From Diprion similis (taxonomy: Eukaryota; Arthropoda; Insecta; Hymenoptera; Diprionidae): a stretch of DNA of 64,000 bases. Position 1 is the first letter of the stretch, and the number at the start of each line of letters is the position of its first letter. The notes under the pieces are model-generated. The model ran no database searches. It worked only from the letters and a program-made list of their open reading frames with translations, and was not told the DNA's origin. The position numbers were made by a program, and so were the translations under genes. Positions 1 to 13,139 of this stretch are shown here, one piece after another. The stretch spans positions 23,896,501-23,960,500 of the forward strand of contig NC_060112.1 of assembly GCF_021155765.1 (NCBI RefSeq). Reading direction: 5' to 3'.

Positions 1-2514
1 ACGTAATTTTGCGAGAGGAATCGATTAAGCGCAGTCCCAATACGCTGGGAGCGATAGCTGAAAAGTTAGAGCCGAAAAACTAGAAATTTTCATCGTCATT
101 TCTCTGCTGTTGGTCTGAGGCTCTTTTTCTTGTGTTTTCCGAGTTCCTGGGGGTCGAATTACTCTAGAAATGGTCATACAAACCGATTCCGAGACGAGAA
201 ATTTTCGGCTCCAAAAATGACCAAAAAAGTAAGGCTAACCCCTTTGGATTTTTGGCGAAAATTTCGACGATTTTGAAAAGTGCTGCAATCAATTCTGTAT
301 GGCACTATTCCGACGTAATTTTGCGAGAGGAATCGATTAAGCGCAGTCCCAATACGCTGGGAGCGATAGCTGAAAAGTTAGAGCCGAAAAACTAGAAATT
401 TTCATCGTCATTTCTCTGCTGTTGGTCCGAGGCTCTTTTTCATGTGTTTTCTGAGTTCCTGGGGGTCGAATTACTCTGGAAATGGTCATACAAACCGATT
501 CCGAGACGAGAAATTTTCGGCTCCAAAAATGACCAAAAAAGTAAGGCTAACCCCTTTGGATTTTTGGCGAAAATTTCGAAGATTCTGAAAAGTGCTGCAA
601 TCAATTCTGTATGACACTATTCCGACGTAATTTTGCGACAGGAATCGATTAAGCGCAGTCCCAATACGCTCGGAGCGATAGCTGAAAAGTTACAGCCGAA
701 AAACTAGAAATTTTCATCGTCATTTCTCTGCTGTTGGTCTGAGGCTCTTTTTCTTGTGTTTTCTGAGTTCCTGGGGGTCGAATTACTCTAGAAATGGTCG
801 TACAAATCGATTCCGAGACGAGAAATTTTCGGCTCCAAAAATGACCAAAAAAGTAAGGCTAACCCCTTTGGATTTTTGGCGAAAATTTCGACGATTTTGA
901 AAAGTGCTGCAATCAATCCTGTATGGCACTATTCCGACGTAATTTTGCGAGAGGAATCGATTAAGCGCAGTCCCAATACGCTCGGAGCGATAGCTGAAAA
1001 GTTACAGCCGAAAAACTAGAAATTTTCATCGTCATTTCTCTGCTGTTGGTCTGAGGCTCTTTTTCTTGTGTTTTCTGAGTTCCTGGGGGTCGAATTACTC
1101 TAGAAATGGTCATACAAACCGATTCCGAGACGAGAAATTTTCGGCTCCAAAAATGACCAAAGAAGTAAGGCTAACCCCTATGGATTTTTGGCGAAAATTT
1201 CGACGATTTTGAAAAGTGCTGCAATCAATTCTGTATGGCGCTGTTCCGACGTAATTTTGCGAGAGGAATTGATTGGGCGCAGTCCCAATACGCTGCGAGC
1301 GATAGCTGAAAAGTTACAGCCGAAAAACTAGAAATTCTCATCGTCATTTACTCTGCTGTTGGTCCGAGGCTCTTTTTCATGTGTTTTCTGAGTTCCTAGG
1401 GGTCGAATTACTCTAGAAATGGTCGTACAAATCGATTCCGAGACAAGGAATTTTCGGCTCCAAAAATGACCAAAAAAGTAAGGCTAACCCCTTTGGATTT
1501 TTGGCGAAAATTTCGACGATTTTGAAAAGTGCTGCAATCAATTCTGTATGGCACTATTCCGACGTAATTTTGCGAGAGGAATCGATTAAGCGCAGTCCCA
1601 ATACGCTGGGAGCGATAGCTGAAAAGTTAGAGCCGAAAAACTAGAAATTTTCATCGTCATTTCTCTGCTGTTGGTCTGAGGCTCTTTTTCTTGTGTTTTC
1701 CGAGTTCCTGGGGGTCGAATTACTCTAGAAATGGTCATACAAACCGATTCCGAGACGAGAAATTTTCGGCTCCAAAAATGACCAAAAAAGTAAGGCTAAC
1801 CCCTTTGGATTTTTGGCGAAAATTTCGAAGCTTTTGAAAAGTGCTGCAATCAATTCTGTATGGCGCTGTTCCGACGTAATTTTGCGAGAGGAATCGATTG
1901 GGCGCAGTCCCAATACGCTGGGAGCGATAGCTGAAAAGTTAGAGCCGAAAAACTAGAAATTTTCATCGTCATTTCTCTGCTGTTGGTCCGAGGCTCTTTT
2001 TCATGTGTTTTGTGAGTTCCTGGGGGTCGAATTACTCTAGAAATGGTCATACAAATCGATTCCGAGACGAGAAATTTTCAGCTCCAAAAATGACCAAAAA
2101 AGTAAGGCTAACCCCTTTGGATTTTTGGCGAAAATTTCAAAGATTTTGAAAAGTGCTGCAATCAATTCTGTATGACACTATTCCGACGTAATTTTGCGAG
2201 AGGAATCGATTAAGCGCAGTCCCAATACGCTCGGAGCGATAGCTGAAAAGTTACAGCCGAAAAACTAGAAATTTTTATCGTCATTTCTCTGCTGTTGGTC
2301 CAAGGCTCTTTTTCATGTGTTTTGTGAGTTCCTGGGGGTCGAATTACTCTAGAAATGGTCATACAAATCGATTCCGAGACGAGAAATTTTCAGCTCCAAA
2401 AATGACCAAACCGTCATTTCTCTGCTGTTGGTCCGAGGCTCTTTTTCATGTGTTTTCTGAGTTCCTGGGGGTCGAATTACTCTAGAAATGGTCATACAAA
2501 CCGATTCCGAGACG

Positions 2515-5500
2515 AGAAATTTTCGGCTCCAAAAATGACCAAAGAAGTAAGGCTAACCCCTATGGATTTTTGGCGAAAATTTCGACGATTTTGAAAAGTG
2601 CTGCAATCAATTCTGTATGGCGCTGTTCCGACGTAATTTTGCGAGAGGAATTGATTGGGCGCAGTCCCAATACGCTGCGAGCGATAGCTGAAAAGTTACA
2701 GCCGAAAAACTAGAAATTCTCATCGTCATTTACTCTGCTGTTGGTCCGAGGCTCTTTTTCATGTGTTTTCTGAGTTCCTAGGGGTCGAATTACTCTAGAA
2801 ATGGTCGTACAAATCGATTCCGAAACAAGGAATTTTCGGCTCCAAAAATGACCAAAAAAGTAAGGCTAACCCCTTTGGATTTTTGGCGAAAATTTCGACA
2901 ATTTTGAAAAGTGCTGCAATCAATTCTGTATGGCACTATTCCGACGTAATTTTGCGAGAGGAATCGATTAAGCGCAGTCCCAATACGCTCGGAGCGATAG
3001 CTATAAAGTTACAGCCGGAAAACTAGAAATTTTCATCGTCATTTCTCTGCTGTTGGTCCGAGGCTCTTTTTCATGTGTTTTCTGAGTTCCTGGGGGTCGA
3101 ATTACTCTAGAAATGGTCGTACAAATCGATTCCGAGACAAGAAATTTTCAGCTCCAAAAATGACCAAAAAAGTAAGGCTAACCCCTTTGGATTTTTGGCG
3201 AAAATTTCGAAGCTTTTGAAAAGTGCTGCAATCAATTCTGTATGGCGCTGTTCCGACGTAATTTTGCGAGAGGAATCGATTGGGCGCAGTCCCAATACGC
3301 TGCGAGCGATAGCTGAAAAGTTACAGCCGAAAAACTAGAAATTTTCATCGTCATTTCTCTGCTGTTGGTCCGAGGCTCTTTTTCATGTGTTTTGTGAGTT
3401 CCTGGGGGTCGAATTACTCTAGAAATGGTCATACAAATCGATTCCGAGACGAGAAATTTTCAGCTCCAAAAATGACCAAAAAAGTAAGGCTAACCCCTTT
3501 GGATTTTTGGCGAAAATTTCGAAGATTTTGAAAAGTGCTGCAATCAATTCTGTATGACACTATTCCGACGTAATTTTGCGAGAGGAATCGATTAAGCGCA
3601 GTCCCAATACGCTCGGAGCGATAGCTGAAAAGTTACAGCCGAAAAACTAGAAATTTTTATCGTCATTTCTCTGCTGTTGGTCCAAGGCTCTTTTTCATGT
3701 GTTTTGTGAGTTCCTGGGGGTCGAATTACTCTAGAAATGGTCATACAAATCGATTCCGAGACGAGAAATTTTCAGCTCCAAAAATGACCAAACCGTCATT
3801 TCTCTGCTGTTGGTCCGAGGCTCTTTTTCATGTGTTTTCTGAGTTCCTGGGGGTCGAATTACTCTAGAAATGGTCATACAAACCGATTCCGAGACGAGAA
3901 ATTTTCGGCTCCAAAAATGACCAAAGAAGTAAGGCTAACCCCTTTGGATTTTTGGCGAAAATTTCGACGATTTTGAAAAGTGCTGCAATCAATTCTGTAT
4001 GGCATTATTCCGACGTAATTTTGCGAGAGGAATCGATCAAGCGCAGTCCCAATACGCTGGGAGCGATAGCTGAGAAGTTACAGCCGAAAAACTAGAAATT
4101 TTCATCGTCATTTCTCTGCTGTTGGTCTGAGGCTCTTTTTCTTGTGTTTTCCGAGTTCCTGGGGGTCGAATTACTCTAGAAATGGTCATACAAACCGATT
4201 CCGAGACGAGAAATTTTCGGCTCCAAAAATGACCAAAAAAGTAAGGCTAACCCCTTTGGATTTTTGGCGAAAATTTCGACGATTTTGAAAAGTGCTGCAA
4301 TCAATTCTGTATGGCACTGTTCCGACGTAATTTTGCGAGAGGAATCGATTAAGCGCAGTCCCAATACGCTGGGAGCGATAGCTGAAAAGTTAGAGCCGAA
4401 AAACTAGAAATTTTCATCGTCATTTCTCTGCTGTTGGTCCGAGGCTCTTTTTCATGTGTTTTCTGAGTTCCTGGGGGTCGAAGTACTCTAGAAATGGTCA
4501 TACAAACCGATTCCGAGACGAGAAATTTTCGGCTCCAAAAATGACCAAAAAAGGTGAGGCTAACCCCTTTGGATTTTTGGCGAAAATTTCGATGATTTTG
4601 AAAAGTGCTGCAATCAATTCTGTATGGCACTATTCCGACGTAATTTTTCGAGAGGAATCGATCAAGCGCAGTCCCAATACGCTGGGAGCGATAGCTGAAA
4701 AGTTACAGCCGAAAAACTAGAAATTTTCATCGTCATTTCTCTGCTGTTGGTCTGAGGCTCTTTTTCTTGTGTTTTCCGAGTTCCTGGGGGTCGAATTACT
4801 CTAGAAATGGTCGTACAAATCGATTCCGAGACGAGAAATTTTCGGCTCCAAAAATGACCAAAAAAGTAAGGCTAACCCCTTTGGATTTTTGGCGAAAATT
4901 TCGACGATTTTGAAAAGTGCTGCAATCAATCCTGTATGGCACTATTCCGACGTAATTTTGCGACAGGAATCGATTAAGCGCAGTCCCAATACGCTCGGAG
5001 CGATAGCTGAAAAGTTACAGCCGAAAAACTAGAAATTTTCATCGTCATTTCTCTGCTGTTGGTCTGAGGCTCTTTTTCTTGTGTTTTCTGAGTTCCTGGG
5101 GGTCGAATTACTCTAGAAATAGTCATACCAACCGATTCCGAGACGAGAAATTTTCGACTCCAAAAATGACCAAAGAAGTAAGGCTAACCCCTTTGGATTT
5201 TTGGCGAAAATTTCGACGATTTTGAAAAGTGCTGCAATCAATCCTGTATGGCACTATTCCGACGTAATTTTGCGAGAGGAATCGATCAAGCGCAGTCCCA
5301 ATACGCTGGGAGCGATAGCTGAAAAGTTACAGCCGAAAAACTAGAAATTTTCATCGTCATTTCTCTGCTGTTGGTCTGAGGCTCTTTTTCTTGTGTTTTC
5401 CGAGTTCCTGGGGGTCGAATTACTCTAGAAATGGTCATACAAACCGATTTCGAGACGAGAAATTTTCGGCTCCAAAAATGACCAAAAAAGTAAGGCTAAC

Positions 5501-6830
5501 CCCTTTGGATTTTTGGCGAAAATTTCGACGATTTTGAAAAGTGCTGCAATCAATTCTGTATGGCACTATTCCGACGTAATTTTGCGAGAGGAATCGATTA
5601 AGCGCAGTCCCAATACGCTGGGAGCGATAGCTGAAAAGTTAGAGCCGAAAAACTAGAAATTTTCATCGTCATTTCTCTGCTGTTGGTCCGAGGCTCTTTT
5701 TCATGTGTTTTCTGAGTTCCTGGGGGTCGAATTACTCTAGAAATGGTCATACAAACCGATTCCGAGACGAGAAATTTTCGGCTCCAAAAATGACCAAAAA
5801 AGTAAGGCTAACCCCTTTGGATTTTTGGCGAAAATTTCGACGATTTTGAAAAGTGCTGCAATCAATCCTGTATGGCACTATTCCGACGTAATTTTGCGAG
5901 AGGAATCGATTAAGCGCAGTCCCAATACGCTCGGAGCGATAGCTGAAAAGTTACAGCCGAAAAACTAAAAATTTTCATCGTCATTTCTCTGCTGTTGGTC
6001 CGAGGCTCTTTTTCATTTGTTTTCTGAGTTCCAGGGGGTCGAATTACTCTAGAAATGGTCATACAAATCGATTCCGAGACGAGAAATTTTCGGCTCCAAA
6101 ATTGACCAAAAAAGTAAGGCTAACCCTTTTGGATTTTTGGCGAAAATTTCGAAGATTCTGAAAAGTGCTGCAATCAATTCTGTATGACACTATTCCGACG
6201 TAATTTTGCGACAGGAATCGATTAAGCGCAGTCCCAATACGCTCGGAGCGATAGCTGAAAAGTTAGAGCCGAAAAACTAGAAATTTTCATCGTCATTTCT
6301 CTGCTGTTGGTCCGAGGCTCTTTTTCATGTGTTTTCTGAGTTCCTGGGGGTCGAATTACTCTAGAAATGGTCATACAAACCGATTCCGAGACGAGAAATT
6401 TTCGGCTCCAAAAATGACCAAAAAAGTAAGGCTAACCCCTTTGGATTTTTGGCGAAAATTTCGACGATTTTGAAAAGTGCTGCAATCAATCCTGTATGGC
6501 ACTATTCTGACGTAATTTTGCGACAGGAATCGATTAAGCGCAGTCCCAATACGCTCGGAGCGATAGCTGAAAAGTTACAGCCGAAAAACTAGAAATTTTC
6601 ATCGTCATTTCTCTGCTGTTGGTCTGAGGCTCTTTTTCTTGTGTTTTCTGAGTTCCTGGGGGTCGAATTACTCTAGAAATAGTCATACCAACCGATTCCG
6701 AGACGAGAAATTTTCGACTCCAAAAATGACCAAAGAAGTAAGGCTAACCCCTTTGGATTTTTGGCGAAAATTTCGACGATTTTGAAAAGTGCTGCAATCA
6801 ATCCTGTATGGCACTATTCCGACGTAATTT
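2515..6830. repeat. higher-order satellite unit, copy 1
   Basis: This block is nearly identical to 7018-11333 at a constant offset of 4,503 bp, which equals 14 monomers of 312 bp, one of 134 bp and one inserted base. Variant monomers occur in the same order in both blocks: the truncated junction at 3,793, the g-insertion monomer at 4,454-4,720 and an attccagg-variant monomer near 6,030. Identity breaks down just before 2,515 and after about 6,830. One visible difference is a g/c change at about 4,060 versus 8,558. Confidence 0.9.
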
Positions 6831-7017
6831 TGCGAGAGGAATCGATCAAGCGCAGTCCCAATACGCTGGGAGCGATAGCTGAAAAGTTACAGCCGAAAAA
6901 CTAGAAATTTTCATCGTCATTTCTCTGCTGTTGGTCTGAGGCTCTTTTTCTTGTGTTTTCCGAGTTCCTGGGGGTCGAATTATTCTAGAAATGGTCATAC
7001 AAACCGATTTCGAGACG

Positions 7018-10000
7018 AGAAATTTTCGGCTCCAAAAATGACCAAAGAAGTAAGGCTAACCCCTATGGATTTTTGGCGAAAATTTCGACGATTTTGAAAA
7101 GTGCTGCAATCAATTCTGTATGGCGCTGTTCCGACGTAATTTTGCGAGAGGAATTGATTGGGCGCAGTCCCAATACGCTGCGAGCGATAGCTGAAAAGTT
7201 ACAGCCGAAAAACTAGAAATTCTCATCGTCATTTACTCTGCTGTTGGTCCGAGGCTCTTTTTCATGTGTTTTCTGAGTTCCTAGGGGTCGAATTACTCTA
7301 GAAATGGTCGTACAAATCGATTCCGAAACAAGGAATTTTCGGCTCCAAAAATGACCAAAAAAGTAAGGCTAACCCCTTTGGATTTTTGGCGAAAATTTCG
7401 ACAATTTTGAAAAGTGCTGCAATCAATTCTGTATGGCACTATTCCGACGTAATTTTGCGAGAGGAATCGATTAAGCGCAGTCCCAATACGCTCGGAGCGA
7501 TAGCTATAAAGTTACAGCCGGAAAACTAGAAATTTTCATCGTCATTTCTCTGCTGTTGGTCCGAGGCTCTTTTTCATGTGTTTTCTGAGTTCCTGGGGGT
7601 CGAATTACTCTAGAAATGGTCGTACAAATCGATTCCGAGACAAGAAATTTTCAGCTCCAAAAATGACCAAAAAAGTAAGGCTAACCCCTTTGGATTTTTG
7701 GCGAAAATTTCGAAGCTTTTGAAAAGTGCTGCAATCAATTCTGTATGGCGCTGTTCCGACGTAATTTTGCGAGAGGAATCGATTGGGCGCAGTCCCAATA
7801 CGCTGCGAGCGATAGCTGAAAAGTTACAGCCGAAAAACTAGAAATTTTCATCGTCATTTCTCTGCTGTTGGTCCGAGGCTCTTTTTCATGTGTTTTGTGA
7901 GTTCCTGGGGGTCGAATTACTCTAGAAATGGTCATACAAATCGATTCCGAGACGAGAAATTTTCAGCTCCAAAAATGACCAAAAAAGTAAGGCTAACCCC
8001 TTTGGATTTTTGGCGAAAATTTCGAAGATTTTGAAAAGTGCTGCAATCAATTCTGTATGACACTATTCCGACGTAATTTTGCGAGAGGAATCGATTAAGC
8101 GCAGTCCCAATACGCTCGGAGCGATAGCTGAAAAGTTACAGCCGAAAAACTAGAAATTTTTATCGTCATTTCTCTGCTGTTGGTCCAAGGCTCTTTTTCA
8201 TGTGTTTTGTGAGTTCCTGGGGGTCGAATTACTCTAGAAATGGTCATACAAATCGATTCCGAGACGAGAAATTTTCAGCTCCAAAAATGACCAAACCGTC
8301 ATTTCTCTGCTGTTGGTCCGAGGCTCTTTTTCATGTGTTTTCTGAGTTCCTGGGGGTCGAATTACTCTAGAAATGGTCATACAAACCGATTCCGAGACGA
8401 GAAATTTTCGGCTCCAAAAATGACCAAAGAAGTAAGGCTAACCCCTTTGGATTTTTGGCGAAAATTTCGACGATTTTGAAAAGTGCTGCAATCAATTCTG
8501 TATGGCATTATTCCGACGTAATTTTGCGAGAGGAATCGATCAAGCGCAGTCCCAATACGCTCGGAGCGATAGCTGAGAAGTTACAGCCGAAAAACTAGAA
8601 ATTTTCATCGTCATTTCTCTGCTGTTGGTCTGAGGCTCTTTTTCTTGTGTTTTCCGAGTTCCTGGGGGTCGAATTACTCTAGAAATGGTCATACAAACCG
8701 ATTCCGAGACGAGAAATTTTCGGCTCCAAAAATGACCAAAAAAGTAAGGCTAACCCCTTTGGATTTTTGGCGAAAATTTCGACGATTTTGAAAAGTGCTG
8801 CAATCAATTCTGTATGGCACTGTTCCGACGTAATTTTGCGAGAGGAATCGATTAAGCGCAGTCCCAATACGCTGGGAGCGATAGCTGAAAAGTTAGAGCC
8901 GAAAAACTAGAAATTTTCATCGTCATTTCTCTGCTGTTGGTCCGAGGCTCTTTTTCATGTGTTTTCTGAGTTCCTGGGGGTCGAAGTACTCTAGAAATGG
9001 TCATACAAACCGATTCCGAGACGAGAAATTTTCGGCTCCAAAAATGACCAAAAAAGGTGAGGCTAACCCCTTTGGATTTTTGGCGAAAATTTCGATGATT
9101 TTGAAAAGTGCTGCAATCAATTCTGTATGGCACTATTCCGACGTAATTTTTCGAGAGGAATCGATCAAGCGCAGTCCCAATACGCTGGGAGCGATAGCTG
9201 AAAAGTTACAGCCGAAAAACTAGAAATTTTCATCGTCATTTCTCTGCTGTTGGTCTGAGGCTCTTTTTCTTGTGTTTTCCGAGTTCCTGGGGGTCGAATT
9301 ACTCTAGAAATGGTCGTACAAATCGATTCCGAGACGAGAAATTTTCGGCTCCAAAAATGACCAAAAAAGTAAGGCTAACCCCTTTGGATTTTTGGCGAAA
9401 ATTTCGACGATTTTGAAAAGTGCTGCAATCAATCCTGTATGGCACTATTCCGACGTAATTTTGCGACAGGAATCGATTAAGCGCAGTCCCAATACGCTCG
9501 GAGCGATAGCTGAAAAGTTACAGCCGAAAAACTAGAAATTTTCATCGTCATTTCTCTGCTGTTGGTCTGAGGCTCTTTTTCTTGTGTTTTCTGAGTTCCT
9601 GGGGGTCGAATTACTCTAGAAATAGTCATACCAACCGATTCCGAGACGAGAAATTTTCGACTCCAAAAATGACCAAAGAAGTAAGGCTAACCCCTTTGGA
9701 TTTTTGGCGAAAATTTCGACGATTTTGAAAAGTGCTGCAATCAATCCTGTATGGCACTATTCCGACGTAATTTTGCGAGAGGAATCGATCAAGCGCAGTC
9801 CCAATACGCTGGGAGCGATAGCTGAAAAGTTACAGCCGAAAAACTAGAAATTTTCATCGTCATTTCTCTGCTGTTGGTCTGAGGCTCTTTTTCTTGTGTT
9901 TTCCGAGTTCCTGGGGGTCGAATTACTCTAGAAATGGTCATACAAACCGATTTCGAGACGAGAAATTTTCGGCTCCAAAAATGACCAAAAAAGTAAGGCT

Positions 10001-11333
10001 AACCCCTTTGGATTTTTGGCGAAAATTTCGACGATTTTGAAAAGTGCTGCAATCAATTCTGTATGGCACTATTCCGACGTAATTTTGCGAGAGGAATCGA
10101 TTAAGCGCAGTCCCAATACGCTGGGAGCGATAGCTGAAAAGTTAGAGCCGAAAAACTAGAAATTTTCATCGTCATTTCTCTGCTGTTGGTCCGAGGCTCT
10201 TTTTCATGTGTTTTCTGAGTTCCTGGGGGTCGAATTACTCTAGAAATGGTCATACAAACCGATTCCGAGACGAGAAATTTTCGGCTCCAAAAATGACCAA
10301 AAAAGTAAGGCTAACCCCTTTGGATTTTTGGCGAAAATTTCGACGATTTTGAAAAGTGCTGCAATCAATCCTGTATGGCACTATTCCGACGTAATTTTGC
10401 GAGAGGAATCGATTAAGCGCAGTCCCAATACGCTCGGAGCGATAGCTGAAAAGTTACAGCCGAAAAACTAAAAATTTTCATCGTCATTTCTCTGCTGTTG
10501 GTCCGAGGCTCTTTTTCATTTGTTTTCTGAGTTCCAGGGGGTCGAATTACTCTAGAAATGGTCATACAAATCGATTCCGAGACGAGAAATTTTCGGCTCC
10601 AAAATTGACCAAAAAAGTAAGGCTAACCCTTTTGGATTTTTGGCGAAAATTTCGAAGATTCTGAAAAGTGCTGCAATCAATTCTGTATGACACTATTCCG
10701 ACGTAATTTTGCGACAGGAATCGATTAAGCGCAGTCCCAATACGCTCGGAGCGATAGCTGAAAAGTTAGAGCCGAAAAACTAGAAATTTTCATCGTCATT
10801 TCTCTGCTGTTGGTCCGAGGCTCTTTTTCATGTGTTTTCTGAGTTCCTGGGGGTCGAATTACTCTAGAAATGGTCATACAAACCGATTCCGAGACGAGAA
10901 ATTTTCGGCTCCAAAAATGACCAAAAAAGTAAGGCTAACCCCTTTGGATTTTTGGCGAAAATTTCGACGATTTTGAAAAGTGCTGCAATCAATCCTGTAT
11001 GGCACTATTCTGACGTAATTTTGCGACAGGAATCGATTAAGCGCAGTCCCAATACGCTCGGAGCGATAGCTGAAAAGTTACAGCCGAAAAACTAGAAATT
11101 TTCATCGTCATTTCTCTGCTGTTGGTCTGAGGCTCTTTTTCTTGTGTTTTCTGAGTTCCTGGGGGTCGAATTACTCTAGAAATAGTCATACCAACCGATT
11201 CCGAGACGAGAAATTTTCGACTCCAAAAATGACCAAAGAAGTAAGACTAACCCCTTTGGATTTTTGGCGAAAATTTCGACGATTTTGAAAAGTGCTGCAA
11301 TCAATCCTGTATGGCACTATTCCGACGTAATTT
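7018..11333. repeat. higher-order satellite unit, copy 2
   Basis: Tandem second copy of the 4.5-kb higher-order unit. It carries the truncated junction at 8,296 and the g-insertion monomer at 8,957-9,223, each 4,503 bp from its partner. Near-identity over more than 4 kb inside an array whose neighbouring monomers visibly differ indicates recent duplication of a multi-monomer block. Confidence 0.9.
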
Positions 11334-13139
11334 TGCGAGAGGAATCGATTAAGCGCAGTCCCAATACGCTCGGAGCGATAGCTGAAAAGTTACAGCCGAA
11401 AAACTAAAAATTTTCATCGTCATTTCTCTGCTGTTGGTCCGAGGCTCTTTTTCATTTGTTTTCTGAGTTCCAGGGGGTCGAATTACTCTAGAAATGGTCA
11501 TACAAATCGATTCCGAGACGAGAAATTTTCGGCTCCAAAAATGACCAAAAAAGTAAGGCTAACCCTTTTGGATTTTTGGCGAAAATTTCGAAGATTCTGA
11601 AAAGTGCTGCAATCAATTCTGTATGACACTATTCCGACGTAATTTTGCGAGAGGAATCGATTAAGCGCAGTCCCAATACGCTCGGAGCGATAGCTGAAAA
11701 GTTACAGCCGAAAAACTAGAAATTTTCATCGTCATTTCTCTGCTGTTGGTCTGAGGCTCTTTTTCTTGTGTTTCTGAGTTCCTGGGGGTCGAATTACTCT
11801 AGAAATAGTCATACCAACCGATTCCGAGACGAGAAATTTTCGACTCCAAAAATGACCAAAGAAGTAAGGCTAACCCCTTTGGATTTTTGGCGAAAATTTC
11901 GACGATTTTGAAAAGTGCTGCAATCAATTCTGTATGGCACTGTTCCGACGTAATTTTGCGAGAGGAATCGATTAAGCGCAGTCCCAATACGCTGGGAGCG
12001 ATAGCTGAAAAGTTAGAGCCGAAAAACTAGAAATTTTCATCGTCATTTCTCTGCTGTTGGTCCGAGGCTCTTTTTCATGTGTTTTCTGAGTTCCTGGGGG
12101 TCGAATTACTCTAGAAATGGTCATACAAACCGATTCCGAGACGAGAAATTTTCGGCTCCAAAAATGACCAAAAAAGTAAGGCTAACCCCTTTGGATTTTT
12201 GGCGAAAATTTCGACGATTTTGAAAAGTGCTGCAATCAATTCTGTATGGCACTATTCCGACGTAATTTTGCGAGAGGAATCGATTAAGCGCAGTCCCAAT
12301 ACGCTGGGAGCGATAGCTGAAAAGTTAGAGCCGAAAAACTAGAAATTTTCATCGTCATTTCTCTGCTGTTGGTCTGAGGCTCTTTTTCTTGTGTTTTCCG
12401 AGTTCCTGGGGGTCGAATTACTCTAGAAATGGTCATACAAACCGATTCCGAGACGTGAAATTTTCGGCTCCAAAAATGACCAAAGAAGTAAGGCTAACCC
12501 CTTTGGATTTTTGGCGAAAATTTCGACGATTTTGAAAAGTGCTGCAATCAATCCTGTATGGCACTATTCCGACGTAATTTTGCGAGAGGAATCGATCAAG
12601 CGCAGTCCCAATACGCTGGGAGCGATAGCTGAAAAGTTACAGCCGAAAAACTAGAAATTTTCATCGTCATTTCTCTGCTGTTGGTCTGAGGCTCTTTTTC
12701 TTGTGTTTTCCGAGTTCCTGGGGGTCGAATTACTCTAGAAATGGTCATACAAACCGATTTCGAGACGAGAAATTTTCGGCTCCAAAAATGACCAAAAAAG
12801 TAAGGCTAACCCCTTTGGATTTTTGGCGAAAATTTCGACGATTTTGAAAAGTGCTGCAATCAATTCTGTATGGCACTATTCCGACGTAATTTTGCGAGAG
12901 GAATCGATTAAGCGCAGTCCCAATACGCTGGGAGCGATAGCTGAAAAGTTAGAGCCGAAAAACTAGAAATTTTCATCGTCATTTCTCTGCTGTTGGTCTG
13001 AGGCTCTTTTTCTTGTGTTTTCCGAGTTCCTGGGGGTCGAATTACTCTAGAAATGGTCATACAAACCGATTTCGAGACGAGAAATTTTCGGCTCCAAAAA
13101 TGACCAAAAAAGTAAGGCTAACCCCTTTGGATTTTTGGC

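Noticed and set aside
4349..4720. Open frames of 62-93 codons repeated on both strands of the satellite
   Set aside because: They recur with the monomer at every copy that escapes a stop, lack any domain and exist on both strands, so they reflect satellite sequence rather than genes.
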